DNA from: Chloroflexi bacterium HGW-Chloroflexi-6
Lineage (GTDB): Bacteria; Chloroflexota; Anaerolineae; Anaerolineales; Villigracilaceae
Assembly (NCBI GenBank): GCA_002840685.1
Contig: PHBU01000008.1
Location: forward strand, 163,263-227,262
Length of the DNA stretch: 64,000 nt
Reading direction: 5' to 3'
The translations under genes and the position numbers were made by a program. Below, in pieces: positions 8,424 to 15,811 of this stretch (the stretch's first letter is position 1; the number at the start of each line of letters is the position of its first letter). The notes below the pieces were generated by a model that searched no databases, was not told the DNA's origin, and saw nothing but the letters and a program-made list of their open reading frames with translations.

Positions 8424-9485
8424 ATGAAAAAAATCTTATTGTCCCTCACTTTACTGTTATTTCTTGTTTCAGCCTGTAGCAGCCCCGCCCAACCGGCTGC
8501 TCCCGCGCCAACCGAAATTGTAGTGCAGCCTGCAACCTTAACCATTATGACTCACGACTCCTTCTCGGCCAGCGAAGAAGTCATCCGCGCCTTTGAAGAA
8601 GCCAACAATGTCAAAATCTCTTTCCTGAAGAGCGGCGACACCGGCGCGGCTCTCAACAAAGCCATCTTGAGTAAATCTGCCCCGCTGGCTGATATCTTTT
8701 ATGGCGTCGATAACACCTTTCTTTCGCGGGCCCTCGATGCCGATATTTTTGAGCCATACAACTCGCCTGTCTTGAGCCAGATCCCGGCTGAGTTCCAGCT
8801 TGACCCGCAAAACCGCGCCCTGCCGGTCGACTTTGGCGATGTCTGCATTAACTACGACAAAGCCTGGTTTGCCGCCCAAAACCTGCCCGTGCCGCAAGGC
8901 CTCGATGACCTGACCAAACCCGAATACAAAGATTTACTCGTTGTTGAAAACCCGGCCACCTCCTCGCCCGGCCTTGCCTTCCTGCTTGCTACGATTGAGC
9001 GCTACGGAGAAGACGGCTATCTCGATTACTGGCGCGCTCTGCGTGAGAATGGCGTCTCGGTCGTCGACGGCTGGGAAACCGCTTACTACACCAACTTCAG
9101 CGCCTCCTCCGGCCAGGGTCCGCAGCCGATGGTTGTCTCATATGCATCCAGCCCCGCCGCCGAGGTGATCTACGCGGCCGAACCGCTCGACGATGCTCCG
9201 ACCGCTTCCATCCTCGAAGGCTGCTACCGCCAGATCGAATTTGTTGGCATCTTGAAAGGCACCCAGAATTACGACCTGGCCAAAAAATTCATCGACTTCA
9301 TGCTCAGCTCCGAATTCCAGTCTGACATGCCGCTCAACATGTTTGTCTATCCGGTCAACCCTGCCGCTGAACTGCCGGCTGAATTCGTCCAGTACGCCCA
9401 GACCGCTACAAATCCCGCCCGCCTCGACCCGGCCACCAACCGTGAAGCCTGGATCGAAGCCTGGACCGAAGCGGTGTTGCGATAA
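8424..9485 (+). CDS. thiB: Thiamine ABC transporter substrate-binding lipoprotein
   Basis: A 353-residue periplasmic-type binding protein. The lipoprotein signal MKKILLSLTLLLFLVSAC ends in a lipobox, followed by an Ala/Pro linker. The body has the features of ThiB/TbpA-type family 1 binding proteins: TIMTHDSFSASEEVI at the N-terminus, LKSGDTGAALNKAILSK, FGDVCINYDKAWF, and GWETAYYTNF toward the middle. The thiamine specificity is inferred from the riboswitch, thiN and the ThiP/ThiQ partners. The start has a good GGAGA ribosome site at 8411-8415. The lipid anchor suits a cell without a classical outer membrane. Confidence 0.9.
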   Translation: MKKILLSLTLLLFLVSACSSPAQPAAPAPTEIVVQPATLTIMTHDSFSASEEVIRAFEEANNVKISFLKSGDTGAALNKAILSKSAPLADIFYGVDNTFLSRALDADIFEPYNSPVLSQIPAEFQLDPQNRALPVDFGDVCINYDKAWFAAQNLPVPQGLDDLTKPEYKDLLVVENPATSSPGLAFLLATIERYGEDGYLDYWRALRENGVSVVDGWETAYYTNFSASSGQGPQPMVVSYASSPAAEVIYAAEPLDDAPTASILEGCYRQIEFVGILKGTQNYDLAKKFIDFMLSSEFQSDMPLNMFVYPVNPAAELPAEFVQYAQTATNPARLDPATNREAWIEAWTEAVLR

Positions 9486-9491
9486 ATAACC

Positions 9492-9531
9492 GGAAAGTAG
9501 AAAGTGGCTGAAGTTCCACTTTCTACTTTCC
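9492..9531. repeat. Perfect 16-bp inverted repeat covering the annotated thiP start
   Basis: Arms 9492-9507 and 9516-9531 are exact reverse complements with an 8-base loop. The GTG start of thiP (9504) lies inside the left arm, so the hairpin could limit thiP translation or mark the true start as the TTG at 9546. Confidence 0.7.
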
Positions 9532-11261
9532 AGCTTCCAAAAACCTTGAAACGTTTATTTCCAGCCCTTCTCTTTTTAGGAATTTTCTTTTTCCTGCCCC
9601 TGGCCCGGATCCTGACCCTGGGCCTCGATTCGGGCTTTATTTTTGCCCCCGGTGGAACGTTCTACCCGCGCCTGGTTTCCGTTTTGGGGTTCACGTTTTA
9701 CCAGGCCCTGGCCTCGACCCTCCTGACCCTGGCTTTTGGCCTGCCCCTGGCCTTTCTCTTCGCCCGTTATGATTTTCCGCTAAAAAACCTGCTGCGGACG
9801 CTGACCGCCATCCCTTTCATGCTGCCGACGGTGGTGGTGGCTGCCGGTTTCAACGCCCTGCTCGGCCCGCGCGGCTGGCTGAACATCCTGCTCACCGAAA
9901 GCGGATTGCCCGCCATCACCTTCATTGGCACTTTTGGCGCGATCCTGACCGCTCATATCTTCTACAACACCACCATCGTGATCAGGTTGGTCGGCGATGC
10001 CTGGGCCGGCCTGGATTCGCGCCTGTCTGATTCCGCCAATGTGTTGGGTGCCAATCCCTGGCAAATCTTGTGGCGCGTCACCCTGCCTTTGCTGCGTCCT
10101 TCCATTCTGGCGGCCAGCCTGTTGGTTTTCCTGTTCGACTTCACCAGCTATGGTGTCATCCTGCTGCTTGGCGGGGTCAAGTATGCCACCCTCGAAGTCG
10201 AGATCTACATCCAGGCCATCAGTTTCCTTAATTTACCGGCCGCCGCCCTGCTTTCGGTGATCCAGTTGCTGTGTACGCTCGGCCTGTCTGTGCTGTATAG
10301 CCGCTATGTCAGCCGTGTTACCTCCCAGATCAAACCCAACAGCCTGCCTGCCGTGCGTCGCAAACCGAAAAACGCCCTGCAATACGGTTTTATCTTTCTT
10401 CTTTTCATTTTCTATTTCTCATTCTTCTTTCTGCCCCTTTCCTCATTACCTTTGCGCTCTGTCACCCGCCTCGAAGCCAACCGCCCCGGGCTTGCCCAAG
10501 GGCCTGCCGGGGAAGAAAATGATACTCTGACCCTTGACTACTACCGTGAACTCTTCACCAACCGGCGCGGATCGCTCTTTTACGTTCCGCCCGCTCAGGC
10601 TGCCTTCAATTCGCTGGCTTATGCCGGGCTGACGGTTATGCTTTCACTTGCCCTGGGTTTCCCGGCGGCCTCGGCTCTGGTGCGCTCTGGCAGGTTGGTC
10701 CGCTGGATCGACCCCTTCATCATGCTGCCTCTCGGCGCCTCGGCTGTCACGCTTGGGCTCGGTTTTATTGTCACCTTCAACCAAAACCTGCCAACATTTG
10801 AGTTTCAACCTTCAACTTTTACCCTTGTTCCTTCCACTTTCAACCTGCTGACCTCTCCTTTGTTGATTCCCCTGGCCCACACCACCATCGCCCTGCCATT
10901 TGTCATTCGCAACCTGCAATCTGCGCTTGCGACCATCCCGGAGCGCACTCGTGAAGCGGCCCGCGTGCTGGGAGCGGCTCCCTGGCAGGTTTGGTGGCGG
11001 GTCGATTGGCCGATCATTCGCCGGGCGGCATTTTCTGCCGGGGCGCTGGCGTTCACCGTTTCGCTTGGGGAGTTTGGCGCAGCTTCCCTGTTGGCGCGGC
11101 CCGAATACCCGACCCTGCCGACCGCTATTTATCGTTTTTTGTCCCAGCCCGGTGCGCTGAACTACGGCCAGGCCATGGCCATGGCGACCCTGCTCATGCT
11201 CCTGACCGGCCTGGGAATCTTCTTCATCGAGAAATTACGCCCGACAGGCAGTGACTTATAA
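9504..11261 (+). CDS. thiP: Thiamine ABC transporter permease (fused two-domain)
   Basis: A permease of about 585 residues made of two fused binding-protein-dependent transport domains, as in ThiP. The EAA loop of the first half is in SANVLGANPWQILWRVTLP and that of the second half in AARVLGAAPWQVWWRVDWP; about twelve hydrophobic segments can be traced. It forms the membrane channel with ThiB and ThiQ. The start is uncertain: GTG at 9504 has a weak ribosome site and lies in a hairpin, while TTG at 9546 begins right before the first membrane helix. Residues about 426-447 (DNA about 10783-10850) are a Phe/Thr/Pro-rich stretch coded by CAACCTT-like repeated DNA in a periplasmic or cytoplasmic loop. 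This looks like an in-frame insertion. Confidence 0.88.
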   Translation: MAEVPLSTFQLPKTLKRLFPALLFLGIFFFLPLARILTLGLDSGFIFAPGGTFYPRLVSVLGFTFYQALASTLLTLAFGLPLAFLFARYDFPLKNLLRTLTAIPFMLPTVVVAAGFNALLGPRGWLNILLTESGLPAITFIGTFGAILTAHIFYNTTIVIRLVGDAWAGLDSRLSDSANVLGANPWQILWRVTLPLLRPSILAASLLVFLFDFTSYGVILLLGGVKYATLEVEIYIQAISFLNLPAAALLSVIQLLCTLGLSVLYSRYVSRVTSQIKPNSLPAVRRKPKNALQYGFIFLLFIFYFSFFFLPLSSLPLRSVTRLEANRPGLAQGPAGEENDTLTLDYYRELFTNRRGSLFYVPPAQAAFNSLAYAGLTVMLSLALGFPAASALVRSGRLVRWIDPFIMLPLGASAVTLGLGFIVTFNQNLPTFEFQPSTFTLVPSTFNLLTSPLLIPLAHTTIALPFVIRNLQSALATIPERTREAARVLGAAPWQVWWRVDWPIIRRAAFSAGALAFTVSLGEFGAASLLARPEYPTLPTAIYRFLSQPGALNYGQAMAMATLLMLLTGLGIFFIEKLRPTGSDL

Positions 11262-11263
11262 CC

Positions 11264-12319
11264 ATGCTAAAACTCACATCTCTTACCAAATCTTATGATA
11301 ACCAGCCCTTGCTCAAGGGTATTTCTTTCTCGGTCGCTTCGGGCGAAGTGCTTTGCTTGCTGGGTGCATCCGGGTCGGGAAAATCGACCATTCTGCGCAT
11401 CATCGCCGGGTTGGAAGAAGCCGAAAGCGGCGATGTGGCCTGGGATGGCGAATCGCTGGCGGGTATGCCAACCCATCAGCGCAGGTTTGGCCTGATGTTC
11501 CAGGATTACGCTCTCTTCCCGCACCTGAATGTTTTCGAGAATGTCGCTTTTGGCCTGCAAATGCTGAAAAAGGAGTCCAAAGTCGGGAGACTTTGGAATA
11601 AACAGCGTGTAGCCAGATCGGAGAGCGTTGAGTCTGATCTCGTGAACGCTCGCGAGGCGCCTGACAATGGACAAACCATTCGTGAGCGCGTTATGGAATG
11701 CCTGGAGCTTGTCCACCTGACCGGTTTTGAGCACCGCCGCGTGGCCGAGCTTTCGGGTGGCGAACAGCAGCGTGTGGCTTTGGCGCGCGCCCTGGCGCCG
11801 CGTCCGCGCCTGTTGATGCTCGACGAGCCGCTTGGCGCGCTCGACCGCGCCTTGAAGGAATCGCTGCTCGATGAGCTGCGCCACATTTTGCGTGGGGCGG
11901 GCATCCCGGCCATTTACGTCACTCACGACCAGCAGGAGGCTTTCACCCTGGCGGACCGCATCATCCTGCTGCGTGACGGCCAGATCGCCCAGGCGGGGAC
12001 TCCGCCTGAAGTTTTTGCGAATCCGGCCAACGGCTGGGTTGCCTCCTTTTTGGGGTTGGGAAATGTCGTTAAACCGGGGGAAGGCCGCGGGATGCTCCAC
12101 GCTGAAGGTCTGGACCTCCACAAAACGCTTTTGCTGCGCCCCCAGGCCGAGCGCTTGGCCGAAGGCGGGACGTTGAGCGGCGTTGTGGCCGATGTGGTTT
12201 TTCGCGGAGATGAATTTCGGGTGGAATTGGAGAACGGCTGGTATTTTTTTGTCAAAGATGCGCCGCGCGTGGGTGAAACCGTCCATTTGCGGGTCTTTCA
12301 AGTAGAATACTTGCCATGA
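11264..12319 (+). CDS. thiQ: Thiamine ABC transporter ATP-binding protein with an in-frame insertion
   Basis: A 351-residue ABC ATPase. Walker A GASGSGKST (34-42), Q-loop FQDYALF (79-85), signature LSGGEQQ (163-169), Walker B LLMLDEP (183-189) and switch His221 are intact, and a TOBE-like C-terminal part follows. Between FGLQMLKK and IRERVMECLEL there are about 33 extra residues (about 104-136) that are hydrophilic and do not fit the family. The DNA there contains a perfect 9-bp stem (11576-11597) resembling intergenic palindromes of this window, then a second stem (11623-11651). The insertion lies in the helical subdomain, where added loops are tolerated. It overlaps the following gene by four bases (12316-12319). 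Confidence 0.9.
   Translation: MLKLTSLTKSYDNQPLLKGISFSVASGEVLCLLGASGSGKSTILRIIAGLEEAESGDVAWDGESLAGMPTHQRRFGLMFQDYALFPHLNVFENVAFGLQMLKKESKVGRLWNKQRVARSESVESDLVNAREAPDNGQTIRERVMECLELVHLTGFEHRRVAELSGGEQQRVALARALAPRPRLLMLDEPLGALDRALKESLLDELRHILRGAGIPAIYVTHDQQEAFTLADRIILLRDGQIAQAGTPPEVFANPANGWVASFLGLGNVVKPGEGRGMLHAEGLDLHKTLLLRPQAERLAEGGTLSGVVADVVFRGDEFRVELENGWYFFVKDAPRVGETVHLRVFQVEYLP
11572..11670 (+). repeat. Palindromic repeat element inserted in frame within thiQ
   Basis: It starts GGAGTCCAAAGTC, with the arm TCCAAAGTC (11576-11584) exactly complementary to GACTTTGGA (11589-11597). This matches the shape of the extragenic elements at 7614 and 23208. A further GAGCGTT/AACGCTC stem spans 11623-11651. 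Element borders are estimated from where ABC-ATPase similarity stops and resumes. Confidence 0.6.
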
Positions 12320-12816
12320 CGGAGAGCATCACGGTTCATAAACGTAATTGGCGCGGAGAAATTACCTGGTCTTACACCGGGCAGTTGCTGGCGCGTGGGG
12401 ATAATTTCGCGCGCCTCGAAGCGCTTTTCAACCGCGATGATATGCCTTTTCAGGGGATTGTTTTGAAGCGGGATGACCGTTTTTTGGAAATCTTTTTCAG
12501 CGATCGCTGGTACAACATCTTCGAGATTCACGACCGTGACGATGGGCAGATCAAGGGCTGGTACTGTAACGTTGGCCTGCCGATGGTTTGGGATGCGCCC
12601 AACGCGATTTCATACGTCGATCTGGCCCTCGACCTGTGGGTGGCAGCCGATGGCACGCAGACGGTCCTCGACGAAGATGAGTTCGAGGCCCTGGCTCTGG
12701 ACGAAAAAACACGCCAGCAGGCCTTGGAAAGCCTGCTGGCGCTTAAACGTTTATTCAGGGATGGTGGTTTACAGGCTCAGGGCTTCAACGAACATTTCAC
12801 CGAAAGCCAGGGCTGA
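12316..12816 (+). CDS. DUF402 family protein
   Basis: A 166-residue soluble protein. DUF402 features are clear: KGWYCNVGLPMVW in the middle, then ISYVDLALDLWVAADG and the acidic LDEDEFEALAL. The family includes nucleoside di/triphosphatases (Ntdp) and the FomD hydrolase, with metal bound by conserved acidic residues. A phosphohydrolase role is therefore likely, and in a thiamine operon a nucleotide or thiamine phosphate ester is conceivable, but that is inference. Its ATG overlaps the thiQ stop, so it is translationally coupled. Its 3' end overlaps the convergent microprotein gene by 48 bases. Confidence 0.8.
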   Translation: MTESITVHKRNWRGEITWSYTGQLLARGDNFARLEALFNRDDMPFQGIVLKRDDRFLEIFFSDRWYNIFEIHDRDDGQIKGWYCNVGLPMVWDAPNAISYVDLALDLWVAADGTQTVLDEDEFEALALDEKTRQQALESLLALKRLFRDGGLQAQGFNEHFTESQG

Positions 12817-12933
12817 ACCGAGAAAACCGAGACAGCAGCAACACAGGACAACAAGCGCGACGATGATCAGCACGGTTTTGTTGTTCGATTTTAACGGCTG
12901 GGAGATCAGGGTTGAATCGGGAGAATCGTTCAT
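12769..12933 (-). CDS. 54-aa single-pass membrane microprotein with CCCC motif (copy 2)
   Basis: Translated by hand from ATG 12933 to TAA 12769. A polar N-terminus of about 19 residues (MNDSPDSTLISQ...) is followed by a membrane helix TVLIIVALVVL, four successive cysteines (31-34), LGFLG and a short tail. It is clearly paralogous to the gene just upstream (SNNKTVLII versus SNTTLIIAI, both with CCCC at the same place), which is the main evidence that both are real. The Shine-Dalgarno is weak and the gap to the upstream copy is 12 bases, so it is probably cotranslated. Function unknown. Cys clusters at the membrane edge suggest lipidation, metal binding or disulfides. Confidence 0.65.
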   Translation of the reverse strand: MNDSPDSTLISQPLKSNNKTVLIIVALVVLCCCCLGFLGSALAFGEMFVEALSL

Positions 12934-12945
12934 GGGCTGCCCGGC

Positions 12946-13113
12946 TTATAACCCGAGCTCATAGATGATTGTATCGCCGTATGTCCAGCCAATTCCGGCC
13001 AGGCAAACGCAGCAGCAACATACGAGCACGACGGCGACAATGGCGATGATGAGCGTGGTGTTCGATTTCTTCGGGGCAGCTTCGACGATTGGGGTTGGTT
13101 CAAAGTTGGACAT
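12946..13113 (-). CDS. 55-aa single-pass membrane microprotein with CCCC motif (copy 1)
   Basis: Translated by hand from ATG 13113 to TAA 12946. The start has a strong GGAGG ribosome site. Residues 1-20 are polar (MSNFEPTPIVEAAPKKSN), residues 21-31 are hydrophobic, CCCCVC follows at 32-37, and the tail is WTYGDTIIYELGL. It heads a two-gene unit with the paralogue at 12769-12933 and is divergent from a DUF4870-type gene at 13308. I do not recognise a named family. The repeated design makes a real small membrane protein more likely than chance. Confidence 0.7.
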   Translation of the reverse strand: MSNFEPTPIVEAAPKKSNTTLIIAIVAVVLVCCCCVCLAGIGWTYGDTIIYELGL

Positions 13114-13249
13114 AATTCCTCCGTTGGATGAAAGATGGTGGGTTAAGAAATTCTATCATTTTTTGCTGTTTTTCTGTCACTTTTATGTTAAGAAATAGTA
13201 AATTTGTCCTGTTTTAGCGCATAGTCACACAATTGTATACCCAAGGCAG

Positions 13250-13277
13250 TTGCTTTTTGCTTGATTTGCTGTAAAAT
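13250..13277 (+). promoter_or_regulatory. Candidate promoter for the small DUF4870-type gene
   Basis: TTGCTT (13250-13255), a 16-base spacer and TAAAAT (13272-13277), 30 bases upstream of the start codon. By eye only. Confidence 0.4.
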
Positions 13278-13307
13278 TGAAGAAACTAATTCATGAGGAG
13301 AAAAAAT

Positions 13308-13616
13308 ATGTCTGAATTTAATTCTGAAATCACCAGCGATGATAAGTTATGGGGCTTGCTCTCATGGCTTTTTGCACCCATTGTTGGTGTAATTGTTTTG
13401 TTGATGGACGATAAAAAGAATCGCCCTTTTTTGAAATACCATGCTGTTAGTTCAATAGCATTCACTGTGGTTGCATATGTGATCACAACTCTCACCGTAG
13501 GCTGTGGTGCAGTTATCTTGCTTCTTAATATATGGTTTGCCATCAAGGCTTATCAAGGTGAGTATGTTACTATTCCTGTTATTACTGATTTTGTTAAGAA
13601 ACAGGGTTGGGTTTAG
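13308..13616 (+). CDS. DUF4870/Tic20-like small membrane protein
   Basis: A 102-residue protein. The start is the ATG at 13308 because the GAGGAG ribosome site lies between it and the upstream in-frame ATG at 13293. It has the DUF4870 pattern: DDKLWGLLSWLFAPIVGVIV (first helix), a charged loop with RPFLKYHAVSS, further helices and a short cytoplasmic end. The function of the family is unknown; members are small integral membrane proteins. The local DNA is visibly more AT-rich than the surroundings. A strong terminator follows directly. Confidence 0.75.
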   Translation: MSEFNSEITSDDKLWGLLSWLFAPIVGVIVLLMDDKKNRPFLKYHAVSSIAFTVVAYVITTLTVGCGAVILLLNIWFAIKAYQGEYVTIPVITDFVKKQGWV

Positions 13617-13634
13617 TTGTTCGCCAAATAAAAC

Positions 13635-13666
13635 AAAAAGCGGCTCCTTACGGAGCCGCTTTTTTG
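13635..13666 (+). terminator. Intrinsic terminator
   Basis: AAAAGCGGCTCC pairs with GGAGCCGCTTTT around a 4-base loop, followed by a T-run; located 18 bases after the DUF4870-like gene. Confidence 0.92.
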
Positions 13667-13731
13667 TTTTGCAACCCATATTCGTTTTGCCCGTATATCT
13701 CCAAAGATGAAATAAAAAGGAGATTGCTAAA

Positions 13732-14172
13732 ATGACTGCTGAAACTTCAACTACTGTTGTATCCGTACCCCTATCACCTTCTGAAGAGCGCACCTGGGCC
13801 ATGCTGGCGCATTTGAGCGTGATTGTCAACCTGTTCACCGGTTTCTTTGGGCCGATCGCCGCCCTGGTGATTTATTTGCTCTTCCGCGATCGCTCGCGCT
13901 ACGTGGCCTACCACAGCCTGCAATCGTTTATCAACCAGCTCATCTGGTGGATCGGCGGCGGGACAATCATTGGCCTGGCCTGGGCGATTTCAGGCATCCT
14001 GTCGATCTTTGTCGTGGGTCTGTTCTTGCTGCCATTTGCCTGCCTGCTCAGCTTTATGCCGATTGTCTCTGTTGTCCAGGGCGTGGTCGGCGCAGTCCAG
14101 ACCTCACAGGGTCAGGATTACAAATACTTGTGGGTCGGCGACTGGGTACGCGGCACGCTTGACGGTGTCTAA
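13732..14172 (+). CDS. DUF4870 domain membrane protein
   Basis: A 146-residue protein with a good AAGGAG ribosome site. After an acidic/Thr-rich N-terminus comes the DUF4870 core: ERTWAMLAHLSVIVN, FFGPIAALVIYLLF, the conserved YVAYHSLQSFINQ and two more membrane segments. The function of this widespread family is unknown. It is a distant relative of the preceding 102-residue protein, but separated from it by a terminator, so the two are independent transcripts. Confidence 0.85.
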   Translation: MTAETSTTVVSVPLSPSEERTWAMLAHLSVIVNLFTGFFGPIAALVIYLLFRDRSRYVAYHSLQSFINQLIWWIGGGTIIGLAWAISGILSIFVVGLFLLPFACLLSFMPIVSVVQGVVGAVQTSQGQDYKYLWVGDWVRGTLDGV

Positions 14173-14184
14173 GTTGTCAACCTG

Positions 14185-14226
14185 AATCAAAAAGCGGGCG
14201 GATAAAAATCCGCCCGCTTTTTGATT
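14185..14226. terminator. Bidirectional terminator between DUF4870 gene and focA
   Basis: Perfect 19-bp arms (14185-14203 and 14208-14226) with a 4-base loop, an A-run at the left and a T-run at the right, between convergent genes. Confidence 0.93.
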
Positions 14227-14239
14227 CTCTGAAACAAAA

Positions 14240-15133
14240 TTAGATGTGGTTCTTGCGGTTGTAAACGAACCAGTAGACCAGGCCGACCATGACCGCTCCG
14301 CCGATGATATTGCCAATCGTTACCGGGAGAAGGTTGGCAACGAAGAAGTTGCTCCAAGTCAGGTGAGGAAAGTCTGCGGCGGTTTTTCCGATCGTTTCAA
14401 AGAATTTGCTATCTCCAAACTCCTTGATGAAGAGGCCTACCGGTATGAAGTACATATTAGCAATGCTGTGTTCGAAGCCAGCAGCCACGAAGCAGGAAAT
14501 AGGCGGGATAATTGCCAGGATTTTATCTGTGGTTGTGCGGGCGCTGTAGCACATCCAAACAGCCATGCAGACTAGGGCATTACACATGATTCCCAAAGCC
14601 AGGGCCGGGAGGAATTCCAGGGCGGTTTTGCTTTCGGCGATGTTCAAGGCTGTTAAACCAATGGCGCCGCCACCGAAAGTATATTGTTTGCCGATGAACA
14701 CCAACAGCGCAGTCAGGACCGAACCGACAAAGTTGCCAAGATAAACGATACCCCAGTTGCGTAATAGTTGCCCAAGGGTGACTTTTTTGCTGGCAAACGC
14801 CATGGTAATAAGGGTATTGCCAGTGAACAGTTCAGCCCCGCCAACAACAACCAGGATTAGGCCCACAGAGAAAACCAGGCCGGTTAGCAGGCGGGTGATG
14901 CCGTAGGGCAGGCCGGTTGAGAAAGCGGCCGCGCCTGCAGCATCCTTGACGGACATGCTGCCAGCGGCAACGGTGGTCGCGAAGATGGCGCCAATGCCAA
15001 TGAAAGCGCCAGCCAGGACGGCAAGTGCAAACATATTGGCGGCTGATAAACTGGCTTTTTTGACACCCAGGTCTTCGGCTTTGGCAGCCATGGCTGGCGG
15101 CAGAAGGGCGTCAATCGAGATGGTTTCATTCAT
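14240..15133 (-). CDS. focA: Formate/nitrite family channel, probable formate channel
   Basis: A 297-residue FNT protein with six predicted membrane helices. Family signatures: GGAELFTGNTLI, NWGIVYLGNFVGS, CNALVCMAVWM and AGFEHSIANMYFIP; the histidine in FEHSIANM is the central pore residue of FocA. FNT channels move formate (FocA) or nitrite (NirC). The gene is the last in the run of formate dehydrogenase genes, so formate is the likely substrate. The start at 15133 has an AAGGAG site. It is separated from the upstream rubrerythrin gene by about 130 bases. Confidence 0.9.
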   Translation of the reverse strand: MNETISIDALLPPAMAAKAEDLGVKKASLSAANMFALAVLAGAFIGIGAIFATTVAAGSMSVKDAAGAAAFSTGLPYGITRLLTGLVFSVGLILVVVGGAELFTGNTLITMAFASKKVTLGQLLRNWGIVYLGNFVGSVLTALLVFIGKQYTFGGGAIGLTALNIAESKTALEFLPALALGIMCNALVCMAVWMCYSARTTTDKILAIIPPISCFVAAGFEHSIANMYFIPVGLFIKEFGDSKFFETIGKTAADFPHLTWSNFFVANLLPVTIGNIIGGAVMVGLVYWFVYNRKNHI

Positions 15134-15264
15134 GGGAAAATCTCCTTCTTTCTTGGTTTGTGAACTTTTTAGAGATCAAAATAAGAAAATTCGTGCTCAA
15201 AATAAGAAAAACATGGGATATGTCTGAGTGTTTGAAGCCTCCCGGTGCTGGAGTATATGCTGGC

Positions 15265-15747
15265 TTAACCGCCCCAGGGCATCTGGGCGTATTGTTCGAA
15301 GGCATGGTCGTGCATCTTTTTGAAAAGACGTTCGTGGCCGCTTTCCCAGTGGCTGAGCATTTCGAGAATTTCCTTGGCCTGGCCTTCAGCTTTGCCGGCA
15401 GCCATTTCGTAGAATTCGGCGAAGTCGCGCTCGATCAGGTAGGCCATGCGCAGCACCGGCAGGTCAGCGACCATCGCTTCAGCAACCGTTTCGGCAATGT
15501 GTTCATTTTCAGCGCGGTCGGCAAAGAAGCCGGCTTGAGGCAGCTCGGGCGACAGGGCCGGGACCCCCGCGTTGAGCGCCGCGATTTGCGCGGAGATAAA
15601 GTCGATGTGGCGCTGTTCTTCTTCGGCGATGGCTTTGAAGGCGCTCTGGGCGGCGGCATTTTGCAGACGTTCGGCGTTTTCGCTGAAGAAGCGTTTGCCT
15701 TCGTATTCACGTTCCAGGGCATATTCGAGGATTTTTGCGATATTCAT
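15265..15747 (-). CDS. Rubrerythrin-like (ferritin-like diiron) protein without rubredoxin domain
   Basis: A 160-residue four-helix protein. I start at the ATG at 15747, behind AAAGGAG; the longer open frame reaches back into fdhA. Candidate diiron ligands: Glu in EREYEGKRFF (12-15), E44 and H47 in EEEQRH, a Glu in ERDFAEFYE (about 107-111), and E135 and H138 in WESGH, in the usual two ExxH arrangement. There are no CxxC pairs, so the rubredoxin domain is absent. Such proteins reduce peroxide or store iron in anaerobes. Placed directly after the oxygen-sensitive selenocysteine formate dehydrogenase, it may protect that enzyme. Confidence 0.82.
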   Translation of the reverse strand: MNIAKILEYALEREYEGKRFFSENAERLQNAAAQSAFKAIAEEEQRHIDFISAQIAALNAGVPALSPELPQAGFFADRAENEHIAETVAEAMVADLPVLRMAYLIERDFAEFYEMAAGKAEGQAKEILEMLSHWESGHERLFKKMHDHAFEQYAQMPWGG

Positions 15748-15765
15748 AAAATGCTCCTTTTGGAA

Positions 15766-15797
15766 AGAGTGGATATTCAACATCAAATATCCACTCT
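15766..15797 (-). other. Stem-loop between fdhA and the rubrerythrin-like gene
   Basis: A 12-bp perfect stem (15766-15777 with 15786-15797) in the short gap. It could be an RNA processing or partial termination site that sets the ratio of FdhA to downstream products. Confidence 0.55.
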
Positions 15798-15811
15798 CAT
15801 CTATCGTTTTC

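Noticed and set aside
11267..12301. A 344-codon open frame opposite thiQ
   Set aside because: Antisense shadow; the plus strand carries every ABC-ATPase motif.
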